Source of the DNA: Arthrobacter pascens
Lineage (GTDB): Bacteria > Actinomycetota > Actinomycetes > Actinomycetales > Micrococcaceae
Length of the DNA stretch: 64,000 nt
Assembly (NCBI RefSeq): GCF_030815585.1
Contig: NZ_JAUSWY010000001.1
Span: forward strand, 248,001-312,000
Direction of reading: 5' to 3'
This document shows, piece after piece, positions 8,032 through 15,689 of this stretch; the first letter of the stretch is position 1; the number at the start of each line of letters is the position of its first letter. The position numbers were made by a program, and so were the translations under genes. The notes beneath the pieces were generated by a model. The model had not been told where the DNA came from, did no database searches, and saw nothing but the letters and a program-made list of their open reading frames with translations.

Positions 8032-9350
8032 GTGAGACGCCGTCGCTGTTCGACGTCGATGACGCCTCGCGGCCTCTGGCCGACCGGCTCCGTCCGCGCA
8101 CCTTGCAGGACGTCATCGGGCAGGACCACCTGCTCGCCGCGGACGCGCCGATCGGGCGGATGGTCGGCACGCAACGGCTGGTGTCGATGGTGTTGTGGGG
8201 GCCGCCAGGGAGCGGGAAGACCACGATCGCACGGCTGCTCGCGGAGCAAACCGACCTCGCGTTCGAACCGCTTTCCGCCACCTTCTCCGGCGTCGCCGAC
8301 CTCCGAAAAGTGTTCCAAGCAGCCCAGCGCAGGCGCGAGGTCGGTCAGGGCACGTTGCTGTTCGTCGACGAGATCCACCGCTTCAACCGCGCCCAGCAGG
8401 ATTCCTTCCTGCCTTACGTCGAAGACGGCACCATCGTCCTCGTCGGCGCGACCACGGAGAACCCCAGCTTTGAACTCAACGGCGCGCTGCTGTCCCGGAG
8501 CCAGGTCTTCGTCCTGAAGCGCCTCGACGACGCCGCTCTCAGCACCCTCATCAGCCGCGCCGAAGCGCTCCTCGGTCAGCCGCTCCCACTGACTGACGAG
8601 GCCCGGCAGGCGCTGATCGCGATGGCGGATGGTGACGGCCGGTACCTGCTGAACATGATCGAGCAAGTCCAAGCCCTGCCCGCACCCGTCGACCCGGCCA
8701 TCCTCGCCGCCGCCGTGCAGAAACGGGCACCGCTGTACGACAAGTCGCAGGAAGGCCACTACAACCTGATCTCCGCGCTGCACAAGTCGATGCGCGGCTC
8801 CGACCCGGACGCGGCCCTCTACTGGTTGGCGCGGATGCTTGACGGTGGTGAAGACCCCCTGTTCATCGCTCGGCGCATCACCCGGTTCGCCACCGAAGAC
8901 ATCGGCATGGCCGACCCGAACGCCGTCCAGCAGGCCCTCGCAGCGTGGGACGTCTACGAACGCCTGGGCTCACCCGAGGGAGAACTCGCAATCGCACAGG
9001 CGGTCATTTACCTCGCGACCGCGCCCAAATCGATCGGCGTGTACCGCGGGTTCAATAAGGCGAGCGCCGCGGCGAAACGCACCGGCTCGTTGATGCCGCC
9101 GGCGAACATCCTCAACGCCCCGACCCGCCTCATGAAGGACCTCGGCTACGGCGACGGGTACCAGTACGACCCCGACACCGAGAGCGGGTTCTCCGGCGCG
9201 AACTACTTCCCAGACGGCATGCCCCGGCAAACCTTTTACGAACCCACCACCGGCGGGTACGAGCGAACCATCACCGCACGGCTGCGCCACTGGGCGCAGC
9301 TCCGGAACGCCGACACCCACGACCCCACCCTCGAATCGGACGCGGACTGA
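8028..9350 (+). CDS. rarA: Replication-associated recombination protein A (AAA+ ATPase)
   Basis: 440 aa, the usual length for RarA/MgsA (bacterial relative of Mgs1/WRNIP1), which acts at stalled forks and single-stranded gaps. Order: LADRLRPRTLQDVIGQDHLLA (residues 16-36, family hallmark), Walker A GPPGSGKTT near 62, LLFVDEIHRFNRAQQDSFLPYVEDG (Walker B, near 107-132), sensor 1 VGATTENPSFELN near 140, LSRSQVFVL, then the C-terminal tetramerisation/MgsA part with TRFATEDIGMADP, SPEGELAIAQAVIYLATAPKS and GYQYDPDTESGFSGANYFPDG. GTG start overlaps the upstream YjbR gene. Translational coupling to two YjbR paralogues is not an arrangement I know as standard for rarA. Confidence 0.95.
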   Translation: MSETPSLFDVDDASRPLADRLRPRTLQDVIGQDHLLAADAPIGRMVGTQRLVSMVLWGPPGSGKTTIARLLAEQTDLAFEPLSATFSGVADLRKVFQAAQRRREVGQGTLLFVDEIHRFNRAQQDSFLPYVEDGTIVLVGATTENPSFELNGALLSRSQVFVLKRLDDAALSTLISRAEALLGQPLPLTDEARQALIAMADGDGRYLLNMIEQVQALPAPVDPAILAAAVQKRAPLYDKSQEGHYNLISALHKSMRGSDPDAALYWLARMLDGGEDPLFIARRITRFATEDIGMADPNAVQQALAAWDVYERLGSPEGELAIAQAVIYLATAPKSIGVYRGFNKASAAAKRTGSLMPPANILNAPTRLMKDLGYGDGYQYDPDTESGFSGANYFPDGMPRQTFYEPTTGGYERTITARLRHWAQLRNADTHDPTLESDAD

Positions 9351-9374
9351 CCCAGCTCCGAAAGGACCCCGCAC

Positions 9375-9485
9375 ATGACCGACGCCGCCGCACCGCACGC
9401 CGTGCGGTCCCGGCTCGGTATCCCTGCGCCTGGCCGAACTGCTCCAGGCCACAATGGTAAGTGGATCAACTTGACTTGTGGATGA
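9375..9485 (+). pseudogene. Short truncated reading frame after rarA
   Basis: An ATG 25 bases after the rarA stop with GAAAGGA upstream begins a 36-residue frame: MTDAAAPHAV, then RSRLGIPAPGR, then stop. Composition of the first half is like local coding DNA, but the last third runs into the promoter and operator DNA of the SDR/TetR unit. It may be the stump of a fourth operon gene cut off by arrival of that unit, or simply non-coding. Low confidence. Confidence 0.3.
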
Positions 9486-9518
9486 CGCGGGAGTTAGCTT
9501 GTCGTGAGTCGATCGACT
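9459..9518 (+). promoter_or_regulatory. SDR promoter flanked by two related operator boxes
   Basis: A -35 TTGACT (9471-9476), 17-base spacer and -10 TTAGCT (9494-9499) can be read. Box 1, AAGTGGATCAACTT (9459-9472), overlaps the -35. Box 2, AGTCGATCGACT (9507-9518), a perfect 12-bp palindrome, lies just after the expected transcription start. Both fit AAGTnGATCnACTT. The TetR regulator encoded downstream is the likely ligand. Confidence 0.7.
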
Positions 9519-9551
9519 TACCATTTTAAGACTTGGCAGGGAGCAATCAAC

Positions 9552-10307
9552 ATGAATCGACTTGCGGGCAAGCGCGCCCTCATCACCGGCGGCACGAGCG
9601 GGATCGGCCTGGAGACCGCGCAGCGTTTTATCGCTGAGGGGGCCGACGTGCTGGTCACAGGCGTAACCCCGGCCAGCATCGACAGGGCGCGGCAGATCCT
9701 CGCGGACAAGGTGCTGGTGGTGCAGGCCGATGCGCGCGATCTCGATGCGCAGCGCGGCCTGGCGGAGCATGTGCGCGAGCACTTCGGGGAGCTGGACGTG
9801 GCGTTCCTGAACGCCGGCGTCTCGGACTGGCGGCCGTTCGAGGACCACACGGAGGACAGTTTCGGCCGGCTCTTCGACATCAACGTCAAGAGCGTCTTCT
9901 TTCTCACGCAGGCCCTGGTGCCCGTGCTGGCCAACCCGTCCTCGGTCATCCTCAACGCGTCCAACAGTGCCCACGGCGGCTATGGTCAGTCGAACGCCTA
10001 CGCCGCGACGAAGGCGGCAGTGGGCTCCCTGATGCGGTCATGGAACGCCGATCTGCTCAGGTCGCACGGCATCCGGTTCAACGCGGTCAGTCCCGGCCCG
10101 GTGGACACCCCGCTGTACTCTAAGCTTGGGATCGAGGACCCCGCGCAGCAGACGGCGGTTCTGGAAGCGATCAGCTCCGGCATCCCGCTGGGTCGGATGG
10201 GTAGGCCCGAGGAAGTCGCGGAAGCTGTCGTGTACCTGGCCTCCGATGTCTCCGCCTTCGCTGTGGGGCAGGATCTTATCCTGGACGGCGGTCAGACCGT
10301 CCTCTGA
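9552..10307 (+). CDS. SDR-family oxidoreductase
   Basis: 251 aa classical short-chain dehydrogenase/reductase. Start MNRLAGKRALITGG is preferred because GGGAGC lies just upstream and the glycine motif TGGTSGIG then falls at residues 12-19, as usual. Other signatures: LNAGVS (NAG motif) near 92, catalytic Ser in LNASNSAHG, Y-A-A-T-K-A-A near 156-162 supplying Tyr and Lys, and FNAVSPGPVDTPLY. The sequence ends DLILDGGQTVL. It oxidises or reduces an alcohol/carbonyl with NAD(P); the substrate is unknown. The TetR gene follows 40 bp downstream on the same strand, and the two presumably form one self-repressed operon, with the reductase detoxifying the inducer. Confidence 0.9.
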   Translation: MNRLAGKRALITGGTSGIGLETAQRFIAEGADVLVTGVTPASIDRARQILADKVLVVQADARDLDAQRGLAEHVREHFGELDVAFLNAGVSDWRPFEDHTEDSFGRLFDINVKSVFFLTQALVPVLANPSSVILNASNSAHGGYGQSNAYAATKAAVGSLMRSWNADLLRSHGIRFNAVSPGPVDTPLYSKLGIEDPAQQTAVLEAISSGIPLGRMGRPEEVAEAVVYLASDVSAFAVGQDLILDGGQTVL

Positions 10308-10347
10308 AAGTGAGAATGCGGCTGCGAGTCGGATGAGAGGCGTGGGT

Positions 10348-11040
10348 ATGACGGTGGTGGACCGTGACAGAGCGGAAACCGGCGGCGATTCGTGCCAGGC
10401 CGGGTATCACGCGCAGATCAAAGCGGAGAACTGCGCACGCATCATTCGCGCTGCCCGCGACCTCTTCCTCGCCCGGGGATACGACAAGACCTCCCTGGCC
10501 CAGATCGCCAGGGAGGCCAGCGTCTCCACCGGCACCCTCTTCAAGCGGTACCCTTCCAAGGCTGCGCTGTTCGCGGCCGTAACCTCCGAGCAGTGGCAGC
10601 TGGATGTGCAGTACGCCGAACCGCCCCCGCCCGGTGATCCCCGGTACGGTCTGGACCATATCGGCCGCGACTACGCTTGCTTGGTCTCGCGGTCCGGCAC
10701 GGCGGCGCTGTGCCGGCTCATCATCACCGAACTTCCTCAGATGCCGGAACTGGCCGACATCGTAGGCACCGGCTTCGCCATCGACCGCGGACCCTTCTTC
10801 GAACGGCTCCGCGACTACCTGGATGCCGAAGCGCAGGCCGGCACACTCGACTTCCGATCGGCCGACGGGCAGACACAGTCGGCGTCCGCAGTGGCCGAAC
10901 AGTTCCTCGGCATGATCTGCGGCCAGCTCCTGTGGCCTCAACTCGTACGGACCGACTTCGTCCCGCCCGACCCCACCGACACCACGATCGTGGACGAAGC
11001 CGTCGCCCTCATGCTCACCCGCTATCGCGCCGTTTCCTGA
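10348..11040 (+). CDS. TetR/AcrR-family repressor
   Basis: 230 aa. The start at 10348 has GAGAGG at proper spacing. N-terminal HTH: IIRAARDLFLARGYDKTSLAQIAREASVSTGTLFKRYPSKAALF, near residues 32-75. The long ligand domain contains LCRLIITELPQMPELADIVG and a C-terminal LGMICGQLLWPQLVR, resembling the AefR-type C-terminal group. It likely represses the operon through the two boxes at 9459-9518. The effector is unknown. Confidence 0.88.
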   Translation: MTVVDRDRAETGGDSCQAGYHAQIKAENCARIIRAARDLFLARGYDKTSLAQIAREASVSTGTLFKRYPSKAALFAAVTSEQWQLDVQYAEPPPPGDPRYGLDHIGRDYACLVSRSGTAALCRLIITELPQMPELADIVGTGFAIDRGPFFERLRDYLDAEAQAGTLDFRSADGQTQSASAVAEQFLGMICGQLLWPQLVRTDFVPPDPTDTTIVDEAVALMLTRYRAVS

Positions 11041-11075
11041 ACCCCGAAAGCCCGCGTCGCTGGTGCCGGGGCACG

Positions 11076-11106
11076 GTTTGTGACCGCTCGGGAGATGGTC
11101 ACAAAC
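11076..11106 (+). terminator. Hairpin terminator after TetR gene
   Basis: Perfect 10-bp arms GTTTGTGACC (11076-11085) and GGTCACAAAC (11097-11106) around an 11-base loop, 36 bp beyond the TetR stop. A partial repeat GGTCACAG follows at once. It has no strong U tract, as is common in high-GC actinobacteria. Confidence 0.65.
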
Positions 11107-11170
11107 GGTCACAGCTCAGCCGCGTTTTGTGAGCGACAATCGGCGGTCACGACTGGCTCCGGATCACCAG

Positions 11171-11578
11171 CTATCGCAGTTGGATCAGCCCAGCGTTGGT
11201 AGGTCGGAAACCGCATGCGTCGAAGTAGAAGCTCTTGAGGTGGTCGTCAAAGTCAACATGAAGCCATTCACACCCCTTCTCCTTGGATTGCTCTGTTGCA
11301 ACGGCGAGGAGCCTTTTCCCGATGCCCTGTCGGCGTGCCCGATGTGCCACCAACGTGTCTTCGACGAACGCGTGCACGTTACCGTCCCAGATCACGTTGA
11401 CGAAGCCTACGAGGCCTTGGTCGTCGCGCGCAGTGACCCACCCAAGGCTGAGGCGCGCGAGCAGGTCGGTCCAATCATCTTCAACGTAGGCATGATCGAA
11501 GCCTTCCGCGTGCAGCTGATTAATTTCTTCGTTCCTCACTGGTCCGCGCCATTCAAAGGTGATCGTCATGCTGGACAT
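11171..11578 (-). CDS. GNAT-family N-acetyltransferase
   Basis: 135 aa. Acetyl-CoA fold: FEWRGPVRNEEINQLHAEGF (strand/helix 1), LVGFVNVIWDGNVHAFVEDTLVAH (strands 4-5), then the pyrophosphate loop RARRQGIGKRLL (R/Q-x-x-G-x-G/A) near residues 80-90, and ending HVDFDDHLKSFYFDACGFRPTNAGLIQLR. The arrangement resembles small GNATs acting on amines or antibiotics, but no substrate can be named. Several ATGs lie close together (11569, 11578, 11581). Neighbours are unrelated. Confidence 0.88.
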   Translation of the reverse strand: MSSMTITFEWRGPVRNEEINQLHAEGFDHAYVEDDWTDLLARLSLGWVTARDDQGLVGFVNVIWDGNVHAFVEDTLVAHRARRQGIGKRLLAVATEQSKEKGCEWLHVDFDDHLKSFYFDACGFRPTNAGLIQLR

Positions 11579-11640
11579 CATTGCAGATGGAGCCCTCGGC
11601 GTCCGTACGTCAGCACTCGTCGGTATTCGTTGTCCCTGAC

Positions 11641-12219
11641 CTAGCTGTTGAATGCCGGGATGCCCAGCTGGTTGCAGACCTGTGCCGGTCCCGGGATGAC
11701 CGCAACCGCATTGTCGACGACGCACGCGGTCAGCTCCGGCACGAAGTGCCCAGGGCCGACGTCGTACGGGACGGCGGTGGGCGGTAGTTCCTCCACATCC
11801 TGGGCTTCCCGGGGACTGGGAGGGCTGGTGGGTTCCTGGAAATCGGACGGAATGAGATCGTCCGTGATGTTGCCGGGGTTCATGATGCCTTGGTCCCAGG
11901 TATGGGCGCAGAGGCTCAGAGGATTGGTGGTGTTGGACCCGGCGTCCATTTCTCCCGCGAGAATGTAGGGCGGCAACGTGACGTGGGGAGCATACGGGGC
12001 GGGGTAGGTCCTGGTCAGATCCGCATGGTAGTAGCAGCGGACGTCCCGCGTGTCGTCGGCAAATGCAGAAATGATAAAGAAGGCTGCCGCGGTGACCCCT
12101 GCAAGCGCGAGTCCGGCGAAGATCAGGGATGACGGCCTTCTCCACCGCGGTTCCGGACGAGGTGGTGCCGCATCTCCATAAAGCCGTGTGTCCCCCGGGA
12201 CAGAATCCAATTCCCCCAT
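11641..12219 (-). CDS. Membrane-anchored hypothetical protein
   Basis: 192 aa. A short cytosolic N-terminus rich in Pro and Arg precedes one membrane segment at about residues 31-52 (LIFAGLALAGVTAAAFFIISAF), so the rest is likely outside the cell. The external part has four or five cysteines (CYYHADL, SLCAHTWDQG, ACVVDN, QVCNQLG) spaced to form disulfides and a proline-rich linker in the middle. Similar proteins recur in Arthrobacter relatives as hypotheticals. Start MGELDSVPGD at 12219 removes an unlikely leader. No function is inferred from the neighbours. Confidence 0.7.
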   Translation of the reverse strand: MGELDSVPGDTRLYGDAAPPRPEPRWRRPSSLIFAGLALAGVTAAAFFIISAFADDTRDVRCYYHADLTRTYPAPYAPHVTLPPYILAGEMDAGSNTTNPLSLCAHTWDQGIMNPGNITDDLIPSDFQEPTSPPSPREAQDVEELPPTAVPYDVGPGHFVPELTACVVDNAVAVIPGPAQVCNQLGIPAFNS

Positions 12220-12448
12220 ACCTATTAGTGTGCCGTGAGGGTCAACCCTGGCTCGTCCAGCAGGCCGACAATCGTTGGGATCGGAACGCATGGCCGGCAG
12301 GTGCACCAACAAAGCCCGCCTTACGTCCAGCCATTCACCTTTTATCAGCCAAGTGCCGCAGCTCGCGGAACTTGTCGCAGGGATTTAGCGCCCCGGCCAA
12401 GGATGAGTAGTGGTGCACCGGCTCGCCGGCAGCCGAGGAGTGTGGGTA

Positions 12449-13138
12449 TCAGGTGAGCGGACCGGCCTGCCAGCTCGCGAGGTCTTGAGCGACGTCGGAC
12501 GCGTGGACTGCAGCGAACGGCTCGGTGGTGGCCTTCAGACTGGTGATTCGGTCCACCCGGAAGCCGCGGACGGCGCGCCTTCGGCGGCACCACCCAACGA
12601 GATACCAGCGGCCGGCTGCTTCAAGGGCCGTGTAGGGCTCGACGGAACGGGATGCGGGGTCATCGGCATAGGTGAGTTCGACGAGTCGGTGATCGTGCAT
12701 CGCATCGACCCATGCACTGGTCGACACAGCCGAGGGCGCGGCGACAGACATCGCGGTCGGTCCTGGCTCAGCCTGCCTGACTGCTGCCGGCAGGCAGGCG
12801 GTCAGCTTGTCGAGCGCAGTACGGGCGTGATGCGCGTAGGGCGACCGGTCAAGGAGCGCGAGGGCTGCGACGCACGCAGCGGCTTCTTGAGCGCTGAGCT
12901 GGACGGGCGGCATGGTGAAGTCGGTCAGGACTGCGTATCCACCGAGGCGTCCGGATGTCGCGTAGATGGGGACGTCGGCGTTCTGGAGGGACTGCAGGTC
13001 CCGTTCAATGGTGCGGGTGCTCACCCCGAACCGTTCGGCCAGCGCGGAGGCAGAGACGGGGCGGGGGGAGCGGGCGCGCAGATGGTTCGTGATCGCGTGG
13101 AGGCGTTCCAGGCGGCGCACGTGATTATCCTGGCCCAC
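12449..13138 (-). CDS. WYL-domain transcriptional regulator (YafY-type)
   Basis: 229 aa. N-terminal HTH_11: RLERLHAITNHLRARSPRPVSASALAERFGVSTRTIERDLQSLQNADVPIYATSGRLGGYAV, near residues 9-70. The C-terminal WYL domain has VELTYADDPASRSVEPYTALEAAGRWYLVGWCRRRRAVRGFRVDRI, with the WYLV box near 180. Such proteins sense a ligand and control adjacent genes. The upstream SnoaL-like gene overlaps its start by 14 bases, and a truncated RibD/DHFR-like start lies before that. This regulator is commonly encoded beside such reductases, so the unit has probably lost its original partner. Confidence 0.88.
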   Translation of the reverse strand: MGQDNHVRRLERLHAITNHLRARSPRPVSASALAERFGVSTRTIERDLQSLQNADVPIYATSGRLGGYAVLTDFTMPPVQLSAQEAAACVAALALLDRSPYAHHARTALDKLTACLPAAVRQAEPGPTAMSVAAPSAVSTSAWVDAMHDHRLVELTYADDPASRSVEPYTALEAAGRWYLVGWCRRRRAVRGFRVDRITSLKATTEPFAAVHASDVAQDLASWQAGPLT

Positions 13139-13538
13139 CGGGCGGGCGGCGTGAGGTGCTCATCGGACGTTCCGCGGTGACCGAGTAGACGTGCGCGATC
13201 CGCCCGTCGGTGAAGTGGAACGTGTCGATGCCACCGACGTGCAGTTCGCCCATGGTGGCGTCCCACACGCTGTAGCCCCAGTCGGCCGTCGCGTAGGCCT
13301 CGACGACTCGGTAGAGCAGCCCAGGCCGGGTGGCGCGGAAGGTGGCGATGAGGCCGGCCAAATCAGAAGGGGTGCTCACCTGGTCGCCGGCTTCGCCGAT
13401 GGTTCGACCGCCGAAGTGGATGCGGACGTCGGGCGTGCAGATCGCCTCAGCCTTGGCCAGTTCGCCGTTCCACAGGTCCGTCCAGCCGCTGAGGGCGTCG
13501 GAAGCGGCGCCGCGGAGAATGATGTTGTCGTTGCTCAT
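13125..13538 (-). CDS. SnoaL/NTF2-like protein
   Basis: 137 aa alpha+beta-barrel fold of the SnoaL/NTF2 superfamily: LSGWTDLWNGELAKAEAICTPDVRIHFGG (helical N-terminus and first strand), DLAGLIATFRATRPGLLYRVVE, WDATMGELHVGGIDTFHFTDGRIAHVYSV. Members are small cyclases, isomerases or binding proteins. The tail after the last strand is a basic PRRPPGGP extension produced in the overlap with the WYL gene, so the original C-terminus may have been altered. Start ATG at 13538 lies 3 bases from the stop of the upstream fragment. Confidence 0.82.
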   Translation of the reverse strand: MSNDNIILRGAASDALSGWTDLWNGELAKAEAICTPDVRIHFGGRTIGEAGDQVSTPSDLAGLIATFRATRPGLLYRVVEAYATADWGYSVWDATMGELHVGGIDTFHFTDGRIAHVYSVTAERPMSTSRRPPGGPG

Positions 13539-13541
13539 ATC

Positions 13542-13679
13542 TCAACCCTCGACGCACGAGGCGACAACTGAGTGTCGGTGTTTCCCGAAGATTTTCCGCG
13601 TCCTCTCAAAACCACGTAAATCTACGTCCCCGGTCGGTACAGCCAGGGACGCCGCGACGGAGTAGGTCAGTTCACGCAT
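13542..13679 (-). pseudogene. Truncated start of a RibD/DHFR-family reductase
   Basis: 45-residue frame with a good ribosome site (AAGGAG, six bases before the ATG). The first 12 residues, MRELTYSVAASL, match the N-terminus typical of RibD C-terminal-domain dihydrofolate-reductase-like proteins, where DG(F/Y)IAGP follows. Here it changes at once to unrelated sequence (AVPTGDVDLRG...) and stops just before the SnoaL ATG. I read it as an N-terminal stump left by a deletion; it may still serve translational coupling. Confidence 0.5.
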
Positions 13680-13940
13680 GTGAATCTCCTTATCCACGGC
13701 ACATGTTGTGGTCATAGTACGGGTCCAAGCCGAAAATGCCGATCACCGGGATAACGGCTGTGCTGGGTGTTGGCCCGGTTGGGCGTCATGCCTGCGCCGG
13801 CGCGAAGGTTCTACGCTCTGGGAGAACCTTTGAACAATCCTCGGCTTTCACCCGCAATCGCACTGGTTGCCCCCAGCAACCAGACGTAAACTGACCTTCG
13901 AATCATCTCCCTGGGAGTCCGTGAGTGGGTTGGAGCCCGC

Positions 13941-15689
13941 ATGCTCTGGAAACTGCTTGTTGAATACCTGCGGCCGCACCGGCAGCTGCTGATCGCCGTC
14001 GTGATTTTCCAGCTGGCGCAGTCCATTGCGTCCCTATACCTGCCCACGCTGAACGCGGACATCATCGATGAAGGCGTGGCCAAGGGGGACACCGGCGTCA
14101 TCCTCAGCCTGGGCGCCTTGATGCTGGCGATCACGCTGCTGCAGATCGCCTGCGCCGTGATTGCCGTGTACTTCGGGGCGAAGGCTGCCATGGGCGTGGG
14201 CCGGGACCTGCGCGGGGCCATCTTCACCCGGGTGGGGGAGTTCTCCGAACAGGAAGTGACCCGGTTCGGTGCGCCCAGCCTGATCACCAGGTCCACCAAC
14301 GATGTGCAGCAGGTCCAGCAGCTGGTGCTCATGTCAGCCACCATGATGGTGGCCGCACCCATGCTCGCCATCGGCGGGGTGATCATGGCTGTCCGGCAGG
14401 ACGTGCAGCTGTCCTGGCTGATCGCCGTCGCCGTGCCCGTGCTCCTGATCGGCGTGGGGCTCATCATCACCCGGATGGTGCCGCTGTTCCGGAAAATGCA
14501 GAAGCGGATCGACACCGTGAACCGGGTGCTCCGCGAACAGCTCACCGGCATCCGCGTGGTGCGGGCGTTCGTCCGGGAGGACATCGAGACCGCCCGCTTC
14601 GCCCAGGCCAACGAGGACGTCACAGACACCGCCCTGCGTGCCGGCCGGCTGATGGCGCTCGCGTTCCCGGTGGTGATGCTGGTGCTGAACGTCTCCAGCG
14701 TGGCGGTGATCTGGTTCGGCTCGTTCCGGATCCAGGACGGCTCCATGCAGGTGGGCACCCTGATCGCCTTCCTCAGCTACCTGATGCAGATCCTGATGTC
14801 CGTCATGATGGCCACGTTTATGGCCGTGATGATCCCGCGGGCGGCCGTCTCGGCGGACCGGATCGGCGAGGTGCTGGGCACCGAGTCCAGCGTCCGGCCG
14901 CCGCTGAACCCGGTCAGCAGTGCTGTGTCCTCCGACGGCCACCGCCGCGGCGAGCTGGAAATGCTCGACGTCGGATTCGCCTACCCGGGTGCCGACCAGC
15001 CCGTCCTGTCCGGGATCAGCTTCACCGCCAGGGCAGGGCAGACGACGGCGATCATCGGCAGCACCGGCTCCGGCAAGACCACCCTGGTGAACCTCATGCC
15101 CCGGCTGTTTGATGCCACCACCGGCTCGGTGCGGATCGACGGCGTGGACGTGCGCGAGCTGCACCCGGACCTGCTCTGGGGGCACATCGGCCTGGTGCCG
15201 CAGCGGCCCTACCTGTTTTCCGGTACCGTGCGCAGCAACCTGCTGTACGGCAAGCCGGATGCCACCGAGGAGGAGCTGTGGTCCGCGCTCAGCATCGCCC
15301 AGGCGCAGGACTTTGTGGAGCGGATGGAGGGCGGGCTGGACGCGCCCATCAGCCAGGGCGGCACCAACGTCTCCGGCGGGCAGCGGCAGCGGCTGGCCAT
15401 CGCCCGGGCGCTGGTGAAACGGCCCGAGCTCTACATCTTTGACGACTCGTTCTCCTCGCTGGACACCGGCACGGACGCCCGGCTGCGCCAGGCCCTCAAG
15501 CACAACACCGCCGGCGCCACGCTGGTGATCATCGCCCAGCGCGTGTCCAGCATCGCGGACGCGGACCAGATCCTGGTGCTCGACGACGGCAGGATCGTCG
15601 GGCGCGGAACGCACCATGAGCTGCTGGAGACGTCGGAGACGTACCGGGAGATTGTCTCCTCCCAGCTGGCCGCGGAGGAGACGGTATGA
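13941..15689 (+). CDS. ABC exporter subunit with degenerate ATP site
   Basis: 582 aa, one membrane domain (six helices, about residues 15-310) fused to a nucleotide-binding domain (about 335-570). Walker A GSTGSGKTT and signature VSGGQRQRLAIARAL are canonical. Walker B is YIFDDSFSSLD, with Asp in place of the catalytic Glu, and the switch region reads IIAQRVSSI, with Gln in place of the H-loop His. Such changes define the non-catalytic half of heterodimeric exporters of the TM287/288 type. It pairs with the next gene, whose start overlaps this stop by four bases (ATGA). It probably exports lipids, peptides or drugs. Confidence 0.92.
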   Translation: MLWKLLVEYLRPHRQLLIAVVIFQLAQSIASLYLPTLNADIIDEGVAKGDTGVILSLGALMLAITLLQIACAVIAVYFGAKAAMGVGRDLRGAIFTRVGEFSEQEVTRFGAPSLITRSTNDVQQVQQLVLMSATMMVAAPMLAIGGVIMAVRQDVQLSWLIAVAVPVLLIGVGLIITRMVPLFRKMQKRIDTVNRVLREQLTGIRVVRAFVREDIETARFAQANEDVTDTALRAGRLMALAFPVVMLVLNVSSVAVIWFGSFRIQDGSMQVGTLIAFLSYLMQILMSVMMATFMAVMIPRAAVSADRIGEVLGTESSVRPPLNPVSSAVSSDGHRRGELEMLDVGFAYPGADQPVLSGISFTARAGQTTAIIGSTGSGKTTLVNLMPRLFDATTGSVRIDGVDVRELHPDLLWGHIGLVPQRPYLFSGTVRSNLLYGKPDATEEELWSALSIAQAQDFVERMEGGLDAPISQGGTNVSGGQRQRLAIARALVKRPELYIFDDSFSSLDTGTDARLRQALKHNTAGATLVIIAQRVSSIADADQILVLDDGRIVGRGTHHELLETSETYREIVSSQLAAEETV

